This document shows, in pieces, positions 17,321 to 26,672 of a DNA stretch of 64,000 nucleotides (within the stretch, counting starts at the first letter, position 1; each line of letters opens with the position of its first letter). The notes beneath the pieces are model-generated. The model was not told where the DNA came from, did no database searches, and saw nothing but the letters and a program-made list of their open reading frames with translations. Position numbers and translations under genes: made by a program. The stretch is from positions 10,354,001 to 10,418,000 of the forward strand of contig NZ_CP034550.1 of NCBI RefSeq assembly GCF_009498035.1. Reading direction: 5' to 3'. This stretch comes from Saccharothrix syringae. Its GTDB lineage: Bacteria; Actinomycetota; Actinomycetes; Mycobacteriales; Pseudonocardiaceae.

Positions 17321-17958
17321 GTGTCCCACCAGGGGGAGCTTCTGCGAGCCGCACGAAGCGCGGCTGGAATGACCCTTGCCGCCATGTCCACCAAGTCCAA
17401 CTTCGACAAGGGCTACCTGAGCAAGGTCGAACGCGGTCTACGTCCGGCATCATCGGATGTAGTGGAGGCATACGAGCGTGTGCTCGGTGTAGGCGGATTG
17501 GATGATGAGGTGGACCGTAGGCAGTTTCTCTCCGTAGTCGGAATAGCGGCGGCCAACGCTCGATTGGCGGCCGAACCGACGGCCGGCATCGCCTGCGGGG
17601 ACGCTGTCCCCCTCACCACCGTGCAGACGACGTGCGGCGTGGATCGGGCCCCATCGCTCGCGTGAACGCGACGGGCATCCTGGCGAAGCTCCCCGGACAA
17701 CACGAGGCCGATCGGACAGTCGGCATCCTGAAGCGGGACAGAGAGGTCCGACAGGGCTACCTGACCGTCGTCGTGTCCCGCGCGTGCTCACTCGACTGGG
17801 CCACCGCCCAGTCGGTGGTGATCAACCCCGAGTCGTTTCCACATCCCCGGCCGGCCGCCGAGCGACTCACCCCAGAGGTCTTGAATCCCGCGGACGCAGG
17901 CGCCCGCTGGTGCTCTGCCACGATGCTCCAGCTTCTCAGCCCACGACCATGGAGGTAG
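17321..17958 (+). pseudogene. XRE-family regulator broken by a frameshift
   Basis: The N-terminal half starts at GTG 17321, 4 bases after GGAGGCG. It has a helix-turn-helix (LLRAARSAAGMTLAAMS ... GYLSKVERGLRPAS) and an RRQFLSVVGIAAANA segment, then stops at 17665 after 114 residues. A second frame from about 17632 to 17958 carries what looks like the rest (RVNATGILAKLPGQ ... LNPADAGARWCSATMLQ). The frame changes between about 17600 and 17660, and sequence may also be missing there. The last codons run into the GGAGG of the DUF296 gene, so the two were one operon. A sequencing error would give the same picture. Confidence 0.75.
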
Positions 17959-17964
17959 CCGGCG

Positions 17965-18294
17965 ATGTTCGTGCTCGAAGTCAACGACGGCGAACTGATC
18001 GCCGCCATCGAGGAGCAGGCAGCCGAGCACGGCATCGAGAACGCCGCGATCGTCAGCCTCATCGGCGGCGTGGACAGCTTCGTCGTCTCCACCATGCCGT
18101 CGGACGCCCCGTCCAAGGATCTGATCAGCAGCTACGCCATGCCCGGTGAGATGCACGGCGCCGGGGAGATCCGGAACGGCAAGGCCCACGTCCACGTGAC
18201 GATGGGCGTGCAGGGCGATCGCGGTGTGGCCGGGCACCTGCACAGCGCCGAGGTCGGGCACTGGTTCGCCAGGGCTTACGTCATCCCCTGCTGA
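17965..18294 (+). CDS. PPC/DUF296 domain protein
   Basis: 109 residues comprising a single PPC (DUF296) domain. The signature is GEIRNGKAHVHVTMG, then GHL, with conserved His residues on a strand. The domain forms trimers in other bacteria; in plants it is attached to AT-hooks. Its start is 6 bases after the stop of the XRE frame and its Shine-Dalgarno (GGAGG) overlaps that stop, so it was translated together with the regulator. The biochemical role of the stand-alone domain is not established. Confidence 0.8.
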   Translation: MFVLEVNDGELIAAIEEQAAEHGIENAAIVSLIGGVDSFVVSTMPSDAPSKDLISSYAMPGEMHGAGEIRNGKAHVHVTMGVQGDRGVAGHLHSAEVGHWFARAYVIPC

Positions 18295-18330
18295 CGTAGT
18301 CCGGTACGACGACAGTCCCCTAACTCCACG

Positions 18331-18362
18331 AAGGGCCCCACCGGCGAACCGGCGGGGCCCTT
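18331..18362. terminator. Bidirectional terminator between the DUF296 gene and eccC
   Basis: AAGGGCCCC pairs with GGGGCCCTT (9 bp) and, after a one-base A/C mismatch, CCGG pairs with CCGG around a small loop. It lies 36 bases after the plus-strand stop and 31 bases after the minus-strand eccC stop, so it can serve both. Confidence 0.8.
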
Positions 18363-18393
18363 CGCGTGCACCGGGGGGCGGCCCCGGCGGCGG

Positions 18394-21300
18394 TCACTCC
18401 GGGTCGATCCAGGCCACCTGGATGCGCTGCTGGCCGTGCTTGCGGGTGACCAGCGTGCCCCGGCCCGGCGGCTGCGGCGAGGGCTTGAGGTTGCCGACGA
18501 TCGCCCCCTCCTCCTTGGAGCCCGAACCGATCATGATCGGCGCCGCGATCTCCTTGAGCTTGCCCAGGATCGGGTCGTACATGGCGCGCGAGGCGCCACC
18601 CATGCGGCGGACCACGACGATGTGCAGGCCGACGTCCTTGGCCTGCGGGATGAACTCGGCCAGCGGCTGGAGCGGGTTCACCCCGCCCTGCGGCGCGACC
18701 AGGTCGTAGTCGTCGACCACGACGAACAGCTCCGGGCCCTTCCACCAGGACCGGTTCTTCAACTGCTCCTGGGTCACGTCCGGGCCGGGCAGCCGGCCGG
18801 TCATCGAGGTGCGGACGTCCTTGATCATGTCGCCGAGCTGGTTGCCCGACACCGCGTAGGACAGCAGGTGGTCGGTCTCGATGTAGCCGAGCATGGTGCG
18901 CCGGTAGTCGACCAGCAGGATCAGCGCCTCGTTGGAGGTGTAGCTGTTCATGATGCCGCGCACGATGGTGCGCAGCATGTTGGTCTTGCCCGACTCGCCG
19001 TCGGCCAGCGCCATGAAGTGCGGGTCCGCGTCGAAGTCCAGGTAGACCGGCGCCAGCTCGTCCTCGTTGACGCCCAGCGGCACCAGGTGGCCCCGGTTCG
19101 GGTTGGTCTGGTGCACCTGGGTCATCAGCTCGGCGTGCGGCAGCACGTCCGGCAGCAGGCGGACCTGCGGCGCGGGCCTGCCGCGCCAGGAGCCGCGGAC
19201 CTTGGCGATCATGTCCTGCACACCCGCGGCCACGTTCTCCGCGTCCGACGAGGCGTCGATGCGCGGCAGCGCGGTCAGGAAGTGCAGCTTCTGCGGCGAC
19301 ACACCGCGACCCGGCCGGCCCGCCGGCACGTTGACGGCGACCTTGCGGTCCACCTCGGACTCGCTCGGGTCACCCAGCCGCAGCTCGAACCGGGTGCCCA
19401 TCAGGTCCTTCATCGCGGGCCGGATCTCCGCCCACCGGTTGGCCGCCACGACCACGTGCACGCCGAACGACAGGCCCTGCGCGGCGAGCGCCTGGACCAT
19501 CGGCTCCAGCACCTCGAACTCCTGCCGGAAGTTCATCCAGCCGTCGACGACCAGGAACGCGTCGCCGAACTCGTCGTCGCGGATCTCGCCGCGCCGCTTG
19601 CGGTTGCGGAACTCGACCATGGAGTCGATGCCCTGGGCGCGGAACCGCTGCTCGCGCTCGGAGATCAACCCGGTCAGCTCGGCCACCATGCGGCGCGCCT
19701 TGTCCACGTCGAGCCGGCTGGCGAACCCGCCGACGTGCGGCAGGTTCTCCAGCGCGGCGAGCGTGCCGCCACCGAGGTCGAGGCAGTAGAACTGCACCTC
19801 CTCGGGGGTGTGCGTCAACGCCATCGACGTGATCAGGGTCCGCAGCAGCATCGACTTGCCCGACTGCGGGCCGCCCACGAACGCGCCGTGGCCCGCGGCA
19901 CCGGAGAAGTCGGCCCACAGCAGGTCGCGGCGCTGCTCGAACGGCTTGTCCACCACGCCCAGCGGCACCTGGAGCTTGCCGTTGGCGAAGAACCCGGGCG
20001 CGGTCAGGCCGCGGTCCTCGGTCGCCTGCAGCGGCGGCAGCAGGGTGTCCAGCGACGGCGGCTCGTTCAGCGGCGGCAGCCACACCTCGTGCGCGGGCGG
20101 GCCCTGGCCCACCAGGCGCCCGACGATGACCTCCAGCTCGCTGGGCTCGTTGGAGTCCTCTTCCTTCTTCTGCTGCACGACCGGCTCGACCGGCCGGATC
20201 GGCTCCTTGGGGATCTCGATGTAGTCCGGCACGAAGAAGCGGGGCCGCTTGTCGCTGGTCACCGGGGCGGACGGGCCGCCGACCTGGAGGCCGGCCGGGC
20301 GGTACGGGCCGGACACGTACAGCGCCTTGAACCGGGTCAGCGGCGAGCCCTGGACGGCCAGGTAGCCCGAGCCCGGGATGGGCGGCAGCTCGTAGGCGTC
20401 CGGCACGCCGATCGCGGCGCGCGACTCGGCGGCGGAGAACGTCTTCAGGCCGATCCGGTAGGACAGGAACGTGTCCAGGCCGCGCAGCTTGCCCTCCTCC
20501 AGGCGCTGCGAGGCCAGCAGCATGTGCATCTGGAGCGACCGGCCGACGCGGCCGATCTGGAGGAAGATGTCGATGAAGTCCGGCTTCGCGGTCAGCATCT
20601 CGGAGAACTCGTCGATGCAGATGAACAGCGCCGGCAGCGGGTCGAGGTCGGCGCCGTTCTCGCGCGCCTTCTCGTAGTCCCACACGTTCTTGTAGTTGCC
20701 CTTGGCCAGGACCTCCTGGCGGCGGGCCACCTCGCCGGCGATGGCGTCCTTCATGCGGTCGACCAGGGTGAGGTCGCCGGACAGGTTGGTGATGACCGCG
20801 GCGACGTGCGGCGCCTTGTCCAGGCCGAGGAACGTCGCACCGCCCTTGAAGTCGACCAGGATCATGTTGAGCGAGGTCGACGAGTGCGTGGCCAGCATGC
20901 CCAGCACGAGCGTGCGCAGGAACTCGGACTTGCCGGAACCGGTGGCGCCGATGCACAGGCCGTGCGGGCCCATGCCCTCCATCGCCGCTTCCTTGATGTC
21001 CAGCTCCACCTGCTGGCCGAACTCGCCGATGCCGAACGGCACGCGGTAGCGGTCGCGCACCGGGCGGGGCCGCCAGGCGCCCTGCACGTCGAAGGTCATC
21101 GGGTCGCCGGGGATGCCCAGGAACTCCAGCAGCGGCGGGTTGTTGCTCATCGACAGCGGGTCCTCGTCGCTGCCGCCCGCGTCCACGCCGCCGATCCGGT
21201 ACGGCGACAGCCGCCGCGCCAGCGCCTCGGCCTCGACCACGCTGAGCCAGTCCGGCGAGCCGAACCACTCCACGCCGCTGGCGCTGCGCGCGCCCAGCTT

Positions 21301-22398
21301 GCCGTCCTCGATGACCAGCCGCAGGCCGCGGCGCGCGGTCAGGTTGCCCAGCGACTCGGACAGGTCGAGCAGGGTGACGCCGACCAGGCCCTCCTCCAGG
21401 ATGATCTGCTCTTCCCGGGTCACGTCGCCGTCGTCGATGAGGATCACGACGTGCGGCTGGTCGGCGGGCGGCGGCGCGTTGCGGGTGAACCGCTGCCGGT
21501 CGCGCAGCTGCTCGTCCAGCATCTGCTCGACCTCGGTCAGCGAGCCGGCCATCATCCGCATCTGGCCGATGCCGTCGACGATCGCGGGGTGCTGCACGTG
21601 CGGCAGCCACTTCATCCACTCCCACTCGGCCTTGGTGCGGCCGGTGGTGACCACGGCGATGAGCAGGTCGTCCGGCGAGTGGAAGGTCGCCATCTGCGCG
21701 ATCAGCGCGCGGGCCAGGCCGCGCTTCTCCTCGGTGCCGCCGAGCAGGCCGACCGCGGCGAACCCGCGCAGCGCGATCGAGATCGGCAGGTCGGGCACGA
21801 GCGAGTGGGCGCGCACGAAGCGGCGCAGCGCCAGCGTCGCGATGGGCTCCAGCTCCTCGACCGGGCCGGTCTGCGGCGGCACCAGCCGGGTGGCCAGGCG
21901 CTGCGAGCCGCGGCCCGCGCGCAGGTGGCAGAAGTCGGGGTCGTTCTGCCGGCGCTCCCACATGCGCCGGGTGGTGGCCAGGGACCACAGCGCCTGCGGG
22001 TCCGGGTGGACCCACTCGCGCTCGGCGCGCTGCTCGTTCGCCGCCTCGCGGGCGCGGTCGCGCATCTGGCCCAGGTACCGCAGGTAGTCCTTGCGGTCCT
22101 CGTTCATCTCGGCCTTCTTCTGGCCCTTGCCACCGCCCATGCCGCCCGCCATCATGCCGATGGTCGAGACCAGCATCATGCCCGGCATGATCATCGCGGC
22201 CGGGCTGCGGCCGCTGTAGGTGAACATCAGGACCATCATCCCGACGGAAGACACGATCATGACGACGGGCATCGCCTTCATCATGATGTTGCCGGGAATG
22301 ACGCGGGGCACCTCGGGCGGCGGTTCGAGGTGGACCTCACCGCCTGGCGGGCGGGGGGCAGCGAGGCGCGCCGTGCGCTTGAACTGCAGCGTGCTCAC
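18394..22398 (-). CDS. eccC: Type VII secretion ATPase EccC (EccCa-EccCb in one chain)
   Basis: 1334 residues, the full single-chain form. The N-terminus has two membrane helices (about 38-60 and 68-90, Met-rich) followed by the DUF domain. Three FtsK/SpoIIIE-type ATPase domains follow: GATGSGKS near 482 with the Walker B CIDEF; GPQSGKS near 845; DGESGKT near 1136. The second and third Walker B segments read LVVDGW and VVVDDY, as usual for this family. EccC powers export and recognises the substrate tail signal. It is divergent from eccD and mycP, as in mycobacterial ESX-4. Confidence 0.97.
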   Translation of the reverse strand: MSTLQFKRTARLAAPRPPGGEVHLEPPPEVPRVIPGNIMMKAMPVVMIVSSVGMMVLMFTYSGRSPAAMIMPGMMLVSTIGMMAGGMGGGKGQKKAEMNEDRKDYLRYLGQMRDRAREAANEQRAEREWVHPDPQALWSLATTRRMWERRQNDPDFCHLRAGRGSQRLATRLVPPQTGPVEELEPIATLALRRFVRAHSLVPDLPISIALRGFAAVGLLGGTEEKRGLARALIAQMATFHSPDDLLIAVVTTGRTKAEWEWMKWLPHVQHPAIVDGIGQMRMMAGSLTEVEQMLDEQLRDRQRFTRNAPPPADQPHVVILIDDGDVTREEQIILEEGLVGVTLLDLSESLGNLTARRGLRLVIEDGKLGARSASGVEWFGSPDWLSVVEAEALARRLSPYRIGGVDAGGSDEDPLSMSNNPPLLEFLGIPGDPMTFDVQGAWRPRPVRDRYRVPFGIGEFGQQVELDIKEAAMEGMGPHGLCIGATGSGKSEFLRTLVLGMLATHSSTSLNMILVDFKGGATFLGLDKAPHVAAVITNLSGDLTLVDRMKDAIAGEVARRQEVLAKGNYKNVWDYEKARENGADLDPLPALFICIDEFSEMLTAKPDFIDIFLQIGRVGRSLQMHMLLASQRLEEGKLRGLDTFLSYRIGLKTFSAAESRAAIGVPDAYELPPIPGSGYLAVQGSPLTRFKALYVSGPYRPAGLQVGGPSAPVTSDKRPRFFVPDYIEIPKEPIRPVEPVVQQKKEEDSNEPSELEVIVGRLVGQGPPAHEVWLPPLNEPPSLDTLLPPLQATEDRGLTAPGFFANGKLQVPLGVVDKPFEQRRDLLWADFSGAAGHGAFVGGPQSGKSMLLRTLITSMALTHTPEEVQFYCLDLGGGTLAALENLPHVGGFASRLDVDKARRMVAELTGLISEREQRFRAQGIDSMVEFRNRKRRGEIRDDEFGDAFLVVDGWMNFRQEFEVLEPMVQALAAQGLSFGVHVVVAANRWAEIRPAMKDLMGTRFELRLGDPSESEVDRKVAVNVPAGRPGRGVSPQKLHFLTALPRIDASSDAENVAAGVQDMIAKVRGSWRGRPAPQVRLLPDVLPHAELMTQVHQTNPNRGHLVPLGVNEDELAPVYLDFDADPHFMALADGESGKTNMLRTIVRGIMNSYTSNEALILLVDYRRTMLGYIETDHLLSYAVSGNQLGDMIKDVRTSMTGRLPGPDVTQEQLKNRSWWKGPELFVVVDDYDLVAPQGGVNPLQPLAEFIPQAKDVGLHIVVVRRMGGASRAMYDPILGKLKEIAAPIMIGSGSKEEGAIVGNLKPSPQPPGRGTLVTRKHGQQRIQVAWIDPE

Positions 22399-22530
22399 CT
22401 GACAGGCACCTCTTCAAACTCGTTCGTAGACCCTCGACCACGTGCGGGCGCGGCCGGTCGCAACCGACACTATGGCGCATCGGGACAACCCGCGAGAGTG
22501 GGTCCGGGAAATAGGCCGTCAAGATGTGTT

Positions 22531-22545
22531 GCACACGTGTTGTGC
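22531..22545. promoter_or_regulatory. Possible operator between eccC and eccD
   Basis: GCACACGTGTTGTGC: arms GCACA/TGTGC around CGTGT, with ACACGTGT forming a second palindrome. It lies 133 bases upstream of eccC and 123 bases upstream of eccD, suited to controlling both divergent genes. No regulator can be assigned from the sequence. Confidence 0.4.
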
Positions 22546-22667
22546 GGAACGGCCCTGTCCAGACGCCCGGTGCGGCCATACTTGGGTCCGCCGGAGGGAC
22601 CGCCGACCGGACCAATAAAGTCGGCTCGACCCGCAGCACACACTGATCAGGACTTGAGGGGGCGCTG

Positions 22668-24062
22668 GTGGCGACCGGGACCACGGTGTTCAGCCGAGTG
22701 ACGGTGGTTGCGCCGCGGACGCGCATCGACGTCGCGCTGCCCGCCGACGTGGCGGTGGCCGACCTGCTGCCGATGCTGCTGGACATGGCCAAGGAGGCCA
22801 CGCCGGACGGCGGCGTGCGGCACGGCGGGTGGGCGCTGGCCAAGCTCGGCGACGGCCCGCTGGACCCCAGCCGCACGCTGGCCTCGCTCGGCGTGGTCGA
22901 CGGCGAGCTGCTCCAGCTGCGCAAGCGGAACGAGAACCCGCCCCCGCCGCTGTACGACGACGTGGTCGACGCGATCGCGGAGTCCGAGCCGGACAGCTTC
23001 CGGCCGTGGACCAAGGACACCGCGCGCAAGTACGGGCACCTGGCGGGCGCGCTGGCGCTGGTCGCCGCCGCGTTCGCGGTGCTGCTGGCCGGCCCGCTGG
23101 CGGGTGGCGGCAGCCTGGCGCCCGCCATCAGCGCGGGCGTGGTGGCCATCGCGGCGCTGGCCGCGGGCGCGGTCATCGCCCGCTCCTACAACGCCACCGG
23201 CACCGGCGTGCTGATCGCCGCGGCGGGCGGCCTGCCCATGGCGTACGTGGCCGGCCTCTACACCGTGCCCGGCGCGATCGGCCGGCCGAACCTGCTGCTG
23301 GCCAGCGTGCTGGTGCTGATCTTCGCCTCGGCGGCGATCCTGCTCATCGGGCGCGGCATCACGGTGTTCATCGCCGCCGCCACCGCGGGCGCGCTCAGCG
23401 GCCTGGCCTTCCTCATCGGCATCTTCGTCGACCACCCCGTCGAGGGCATCGCGGCGGCCACCGCGGCGGTCTCCCTGGCGGCGCTGTCGGTGCTGCCGCG
23501 GCTGACCATCCAGCTGGCCAAGCTGCCGCTGCCGACCGTGCCGGGCAGCGCCGAGGACCTGAAGGAGGACACCGGCTTCCCGGAGTACTCCGTCATCGAG
23601 CGGCGCACGGCCAACGCGCACGAGTACCTGACCGGCATGATCATCGGCTGCGGCGGCATCGCCGCGGTGTTCGGCGTGATCGCCGCCTCCGACGGCACCA
23701 TCTGGGGCCCGCTGCTGGCGATCGCGGTGACGCTGGTGCTGCTGCTGCGCGGCCGCTCCTACGCCAACGGCGCGCAGGCCGTGGCGCTGCTGGCGAGCGG
23801 CATGGTGGCGGGCGCGGGCGTGCTCGTCGGCTGGCTGGTGCAGTCCTCGCCCGGCGACCGGCTGCTGTACGTGTTCGGCGCGCTGGTCCTGGTCGGCGCG
23901 GTGGCGCTGGTCCTCGGCGTGATCTTCCCCAACCAGAAGTTCTCGCCGGTGCTGCGCCGCACCGTGGACGTGCTGGAGGCGATCCTGATCGCCGCGGTGC
24001 TGCCGCTGGCGCTGGCCGTGATGGACCTGTACGTCACCATGCGCCAGCTCATCCCCGCGTGA
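22668..24062 (+). CDS. eccD: Type VII secretion integral membrane protein EccD
   Basis: 464 residues from a GTG preceded by GAGGGGG. Residues 1-85 form a ubiquitin-like cytosolic domain (VTVVAPRTRIDVALPADVAVADLLP ... LGVVDGELLQLR). A linker and about 11 membrane helices follow (from residue ~125, GHLAGALALVAAAFAVLLAG, to the end). EccD dimers form the central membrane vestibule of the ESX complex and hold EccC. It is divergent from eccC and is followed closely by mycP (stop at 24060-24062, mycP ATG at 24076). Confidence 0.95.
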   Translation: MATGTTVFSRVTVVAPRTRIDVALPADVAVADLLPMLLDMAKEATPDGGVRHGGWALAKLGDGPLDPSRTLASLGVVDGELLQLRKRNENPPPPLYDDVVDAIAESEPDSFRPWTKDTARKYGHLAGALALVAAAFAVLLAGPLAGGGSLAPAISAGVVAIAALAAGAVIARSYNATGTGVLIAAAGGLPMAYVAGLYTVPGAIGRPNLLLASVLVLIFASAAILLIGRGITVFIAAATAGALSGLAFLIGIFVDHPVEGIAAATAAVSLAALSVLPRLTIQLAKLPLPTVPGSAEDLKEDTGFPEYSVIERRTANAHEYLTGMIIGCGGIAAVFGVIAASDGTIWGPLLAIAVTLVLLLRGRSYANGAQAVALLASGMVAGAGVLVGWLVQSSPGDRLLYVFGALVLVGAVALVLGVIFPNQKFSPVLRRTVDVLEAILIAAVLPLALAVMDLYVTMRQLIPA

Positions 24063-24075
24063 GGCGTTGAAGAAG

Positions 24076-25506
24076 ATGCGGATCCGGAAGCTCGCCGCGC
24101 TGACCGCGGTGGCCGTCACCCTGGTCACCGCGCCCGGCGCGCACGCCCAGCCGACCACGACCGCCAAGCCGAGCCGGCCGAACTCGCAGCCACCCGCGGT
24201 GGACCGGAAGTTCCTGCCCGCGTTCGCCGAGCCCAAGGAGGACGTCGACTACAAGAAGAAGGTCGAGTGCGTCACCTCGGGCACCGGTGACCGCACCATC
24301 GAGAACAAGCCGTGGGGCCAGATGCAGCTGCGCCTGGAGGAGGCGCACCGCTTCGCCACCGGCAAGGACGTGAAGCTGGCGATCATCGACACGGGCGTCA
24401 ACGCCGAGCACCCGCGGCTCAAGGGCCGGGTCATCGCGGGCGGCGACTACGTCGAGACCGCCGAGAAGGGCGCCAAGGACTGCGACGGCCACGGCACCGG
24501 GGTGGCGGGCGTCGCCGCGGCCAGCCGGGACGACCGGACCGGCTTCGTCGGCGCCGCGCCCGACGCGCAGGTCATCTCGATCCGGCAGACCAGCAACCGC
24601 TACGCGTTCGAGGACAAGGCCAACCCGGCCAACAGCCGGCCCAGCGCGGGCCGGGTCGGCACCCTGGCGCAGGCCATCGTGGCCGCGGTGCGCCAGGGCG
24701 CGCAGGTCATCAACATCTCGCTGACCTCGTGCGCGCGACCGCAGGAGCCGAGCACCCAGGAGCGCGAGCTGCAGGCCGCGATCGACTGGGCGGTCAACGA
24801 CGAGGACGTGGTCGTGGTCACCGCGGCCGGCAACATCGACGCGAACAGCGGCTGCGAGGCGCAGAACGACAACGAGGACACCAACAACGTCAACGTGGTC
24901 GCGTCGCCGCCGTGGTACGCCGACAACGTGCTGTCGGTGGCGTCGATCAGCCAGGTCGGCGAGGTGTCGGCGTTCTCGGTGTGGGGCCCGTGGGTCAGCG
25001 TGGCCGCGCCCGGCGAGGAGATCACCACCCTCGACCCGGCGGGCCAGGGCCTGACCAACGCCAACGTCGACACGAACGGCCGGACCACCGCGATCCAGGG
25101 CACCAGCTTCGCGTCCCCCTACGTGGCGGGCGTGGCGGCGATGGTGCGCGAGCGGTTCCCGGACCTGACCGCGCGCCAGGTGATGGACCGGATCAAGGCC
25201 ACCGCCCAGCACCCGGGCAACCCGACCGGGCGGGACCGCAAGGTCGGCTTCGGCATGGTCAACCCGGTGGCCGCGCTGACCGCCGAGCTGCCGATGGAGC
25301 GGCCGGGCGCCAAGCCCGCGGCCCCCGAGCAGGTCATGACCAGCCTCGACCCGCTGAACCCGCCGGACCGGACGCCGATGGTGGTGGCGCTGTCCGGCAC
25401 GGGCGCGGGCGTCGGCCTGCTGCTGCTGACGCTGTTCATCGTGCACACCGTCAACCGCAACCGGGCCCGGCGCGCGGCGGTACCGGTAAAAAGATCGGTG
25501 CTCTGA
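24076..25506 (+). CDS. mycP: Mycosin, T7SS-associated subtilisin-like serine protease
   Basis: 476 residues from the ATG at 24076, which has GAGGCG 9 bases upstream; a TTG nine bases earlier is less likely. Signal peptide 1-25 (ALTAVAVTLVTAPGAHAQ). The S8 triad is Asp105 (IIDTGVN), His139 (GHGTGV) and Ser344 (GTSFASP). There is no classical propeptide. A C-terminal membrane anchor (about 435-460, GAGVGLLLLTLFIVH) ends in a basic tail. Mycosins stabilise the ESX membrane complex and cleave some substrates in the periplasm. It lies directly downstream of eccD and ends at a terminator. Confidence 0.95.
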   Translation: MRIRKLAALTAVAVTLVTAPGAHAQPTTTAKPSRPNSQPPAVDRKFLPAFAEPKEDVDYKKKVECVTSGTGDRTIENKPWGQMQLRLEEAHRFATGKDVKLAIIDTGVNAEHPRLKGRVIAGGDYVETAEKGAKDCDGHGTGVAGVAAASRDDRTGFVGAAPDAQVISIRQTSNRYAFEDKANPANSRPSAGRVGTLAQAIVAAVRQGAQVINISLTSCARPQEPSTQERELQAAIDWAVNDEDVVVVTAAGNIDANSGCEAQNDNEDTNNVNVVASPPWYADNVLSVASISQVGEVSAFSVWGPWVSVAAPGEEITTLDPAGQGLTNANVDTNGRTTAIQGTSFASPYVAGVAAMVRERFPDLTARQVMDRIKATAQHPGNPTGRDRKVGFGMVNPVAALTAELPMERPGAKPAAPEQVMTSLDPLNPPDRTPMVVALSGTGAGVGLLLLTLFIVHTVNRNRARRAAVPVKRSVL

Positions 25507-25520
25507 CCCGCTGACGTGAC

Positions 25521-25549
25521 AAGGGCCGCCCGGATTCCGGGCGGCCCTT
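25521..25549. terminator. Terminator between mycP and the T7SS substrate gene
   Basis: A perfect 13-bp stem (25521-25533 with 25537-25549), loop ATT, followed by CTTCC. It lies 14 bases after the mycP stop and 17 bases after the opposing gene's stop. Usable in both directions. Confidence 0.85.
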
Positions 25550-25565
25550 CTTCCTGATCCGGTGG

Positions 25566-26672
25566 CTAGTCCTCGCCGAGGACCGGCGGTGCGCTCTTCT
25601 TGGGCTTGCCGAAGACCTGCTCGGTGCTGCCGGCGAGCTGGAACCTCGACTTGTGCTCCTTGTCCCCGCCCTGCTGGCCGCCCGCGCCTGCGCCGGCGCC
25701 CATGGGCATCATGCCGCCGCCCACCATGCCGGTGCCCGACGACGTGCCCGAGGGGCCCGCGGGAGCCGCCGCCGCAGCCGCCGGGCGTGCCGCGGGCTCG
25801 GTGTAGCCGGGTTCGGAGATGGTCGTCGAACCGCCCTGGCCCAACCGCTCGGGCGCGCCGGCCGGCGAGCCGCCGCCGAGCGGGCCACCACCGACACCGC
25901 CACCACCGCCGGGCAGACCACCGCCGCCACCGCCGACACCACCACCGACACCACCACCGACGCCACCACCACCGACTGCCGCCGCGGGCTTGACCTCACC
26001 CGGCCTGGGCTCCACCGGCTCGGGCTCCGCGGTCGGGCCGGACTTGACCGGCTCGCTGTAGGTCCAGTTCCGCTCGGGGTAGCGGTGCTCCACCTCGACG
26101 CCGCCGAACTCGTCCGAGCCCCCCACGCCCTCGCAGAGCCGGACGAACGCCTCCAGCACGTCACGCACCGCCTCGTACAGCTCCCTGGCCGGGTCGTGCA
26201 GCTCGTCCAGGACCTCCACCACGCGCCGGTCGCCGTCCAGCGGCAGGGCCGCCGCGCCGGACACCGCGTCGGCGGCGTCGGCGAACACCCGCGACATGTC
26301 CTCCACGATGCCGCGCACGCCCTCGGCGGTCTGGTCCAGCGCCTCGCCCATGGCGTGCATGGCGTCGGACACGTCCTGCCCGGCCAGGCCCACCTGTCGC
26401 ATGTGGTCGACGAACGAGTCGGCGTCCCTGCCCTGCCACGCCGAGTCGAGCCTGCCCAGCGGCCCGGTCAGGTCGCGCGTCACGTGTTCGAGCACCACGC
26501 CGGCCCGGCGCCACCGCCGCGCCTCGTCCTGCAACGCGCTCCACTCGCCCAGCACCGGGGTGAAGTACTCCGCGACCAGGTCGCGCACGCCGAGCCTGCG
26601 GCTGATCCCGGACAGGTAGTCCAGCTCCGGCCCCACCTGCGCGGCGAGGTGCCTGCCGTCCCGCTCGCGCAT
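25566..26672 (-). CDS. WXG100-like domain protein with long Gly-rich tail, probable T7SS substrate
   Basis: 368 residues from the ATG at 26672, which overlaps the previous stop (TGATG). Residues 1-200 are helical with a W-Q-G turn at 79-81 (LDSAWQGRDA), typical of WXG100/PPE-like cargo. Residues about 235-320 are Pro/Val/Gly repeats (GGGVGGGVGG). The end (STEQVFGKPKK ... APPVLGED) resembles the acidic C-terminal tail seen on many actinobacterial T7SS substrates. There is no signal peptide. With its coupled upstream gene it forms a likely exported pair, comparable in layout to PE/PPE or WXG/LXG pairs. Confidence 0.75.
   Translation of the reverse strand: MRERDGRHLAAQVGPELDYLSGISRRLGVRDLVAEYFTPVLGEWSALQDEARRWRRAGVVLEHVTRDLTGPLGRLDSAWQGRDADSFVDHMRQVGLAGQDVSDAMHAMGEALDQTAEGVRGIVEDMSRVFADAADAVSGAAALPLDGDRRVVEVLDELHDPARELYEAVRDVLEAFVRLCEGVGGSDEFGGVEVEHRYPERNWTYSEPVKSGPTAEPEPVEPRPGEVKPAAAVGGGGVGGGVGGGVGGGGGGLPGGGGGVGGGPLGGGSPAGAPERLGQGGSTTISEPGYTEPAARPAAAAAAPAGPSGTSSGTGMVGGGMMPMGAGAGAGGQQGGDKEHKSRFQLAGSTEQVFGKPKKSAPPVLGED

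Noticed and set aside
18436..22701. A 1421-codon open frame on the plus strand
   Set aside because: It is the shadow of eccC on the other strand; high GC leaves the opposite frames open. Translation is Arg/His/Gln-rich without any domain.
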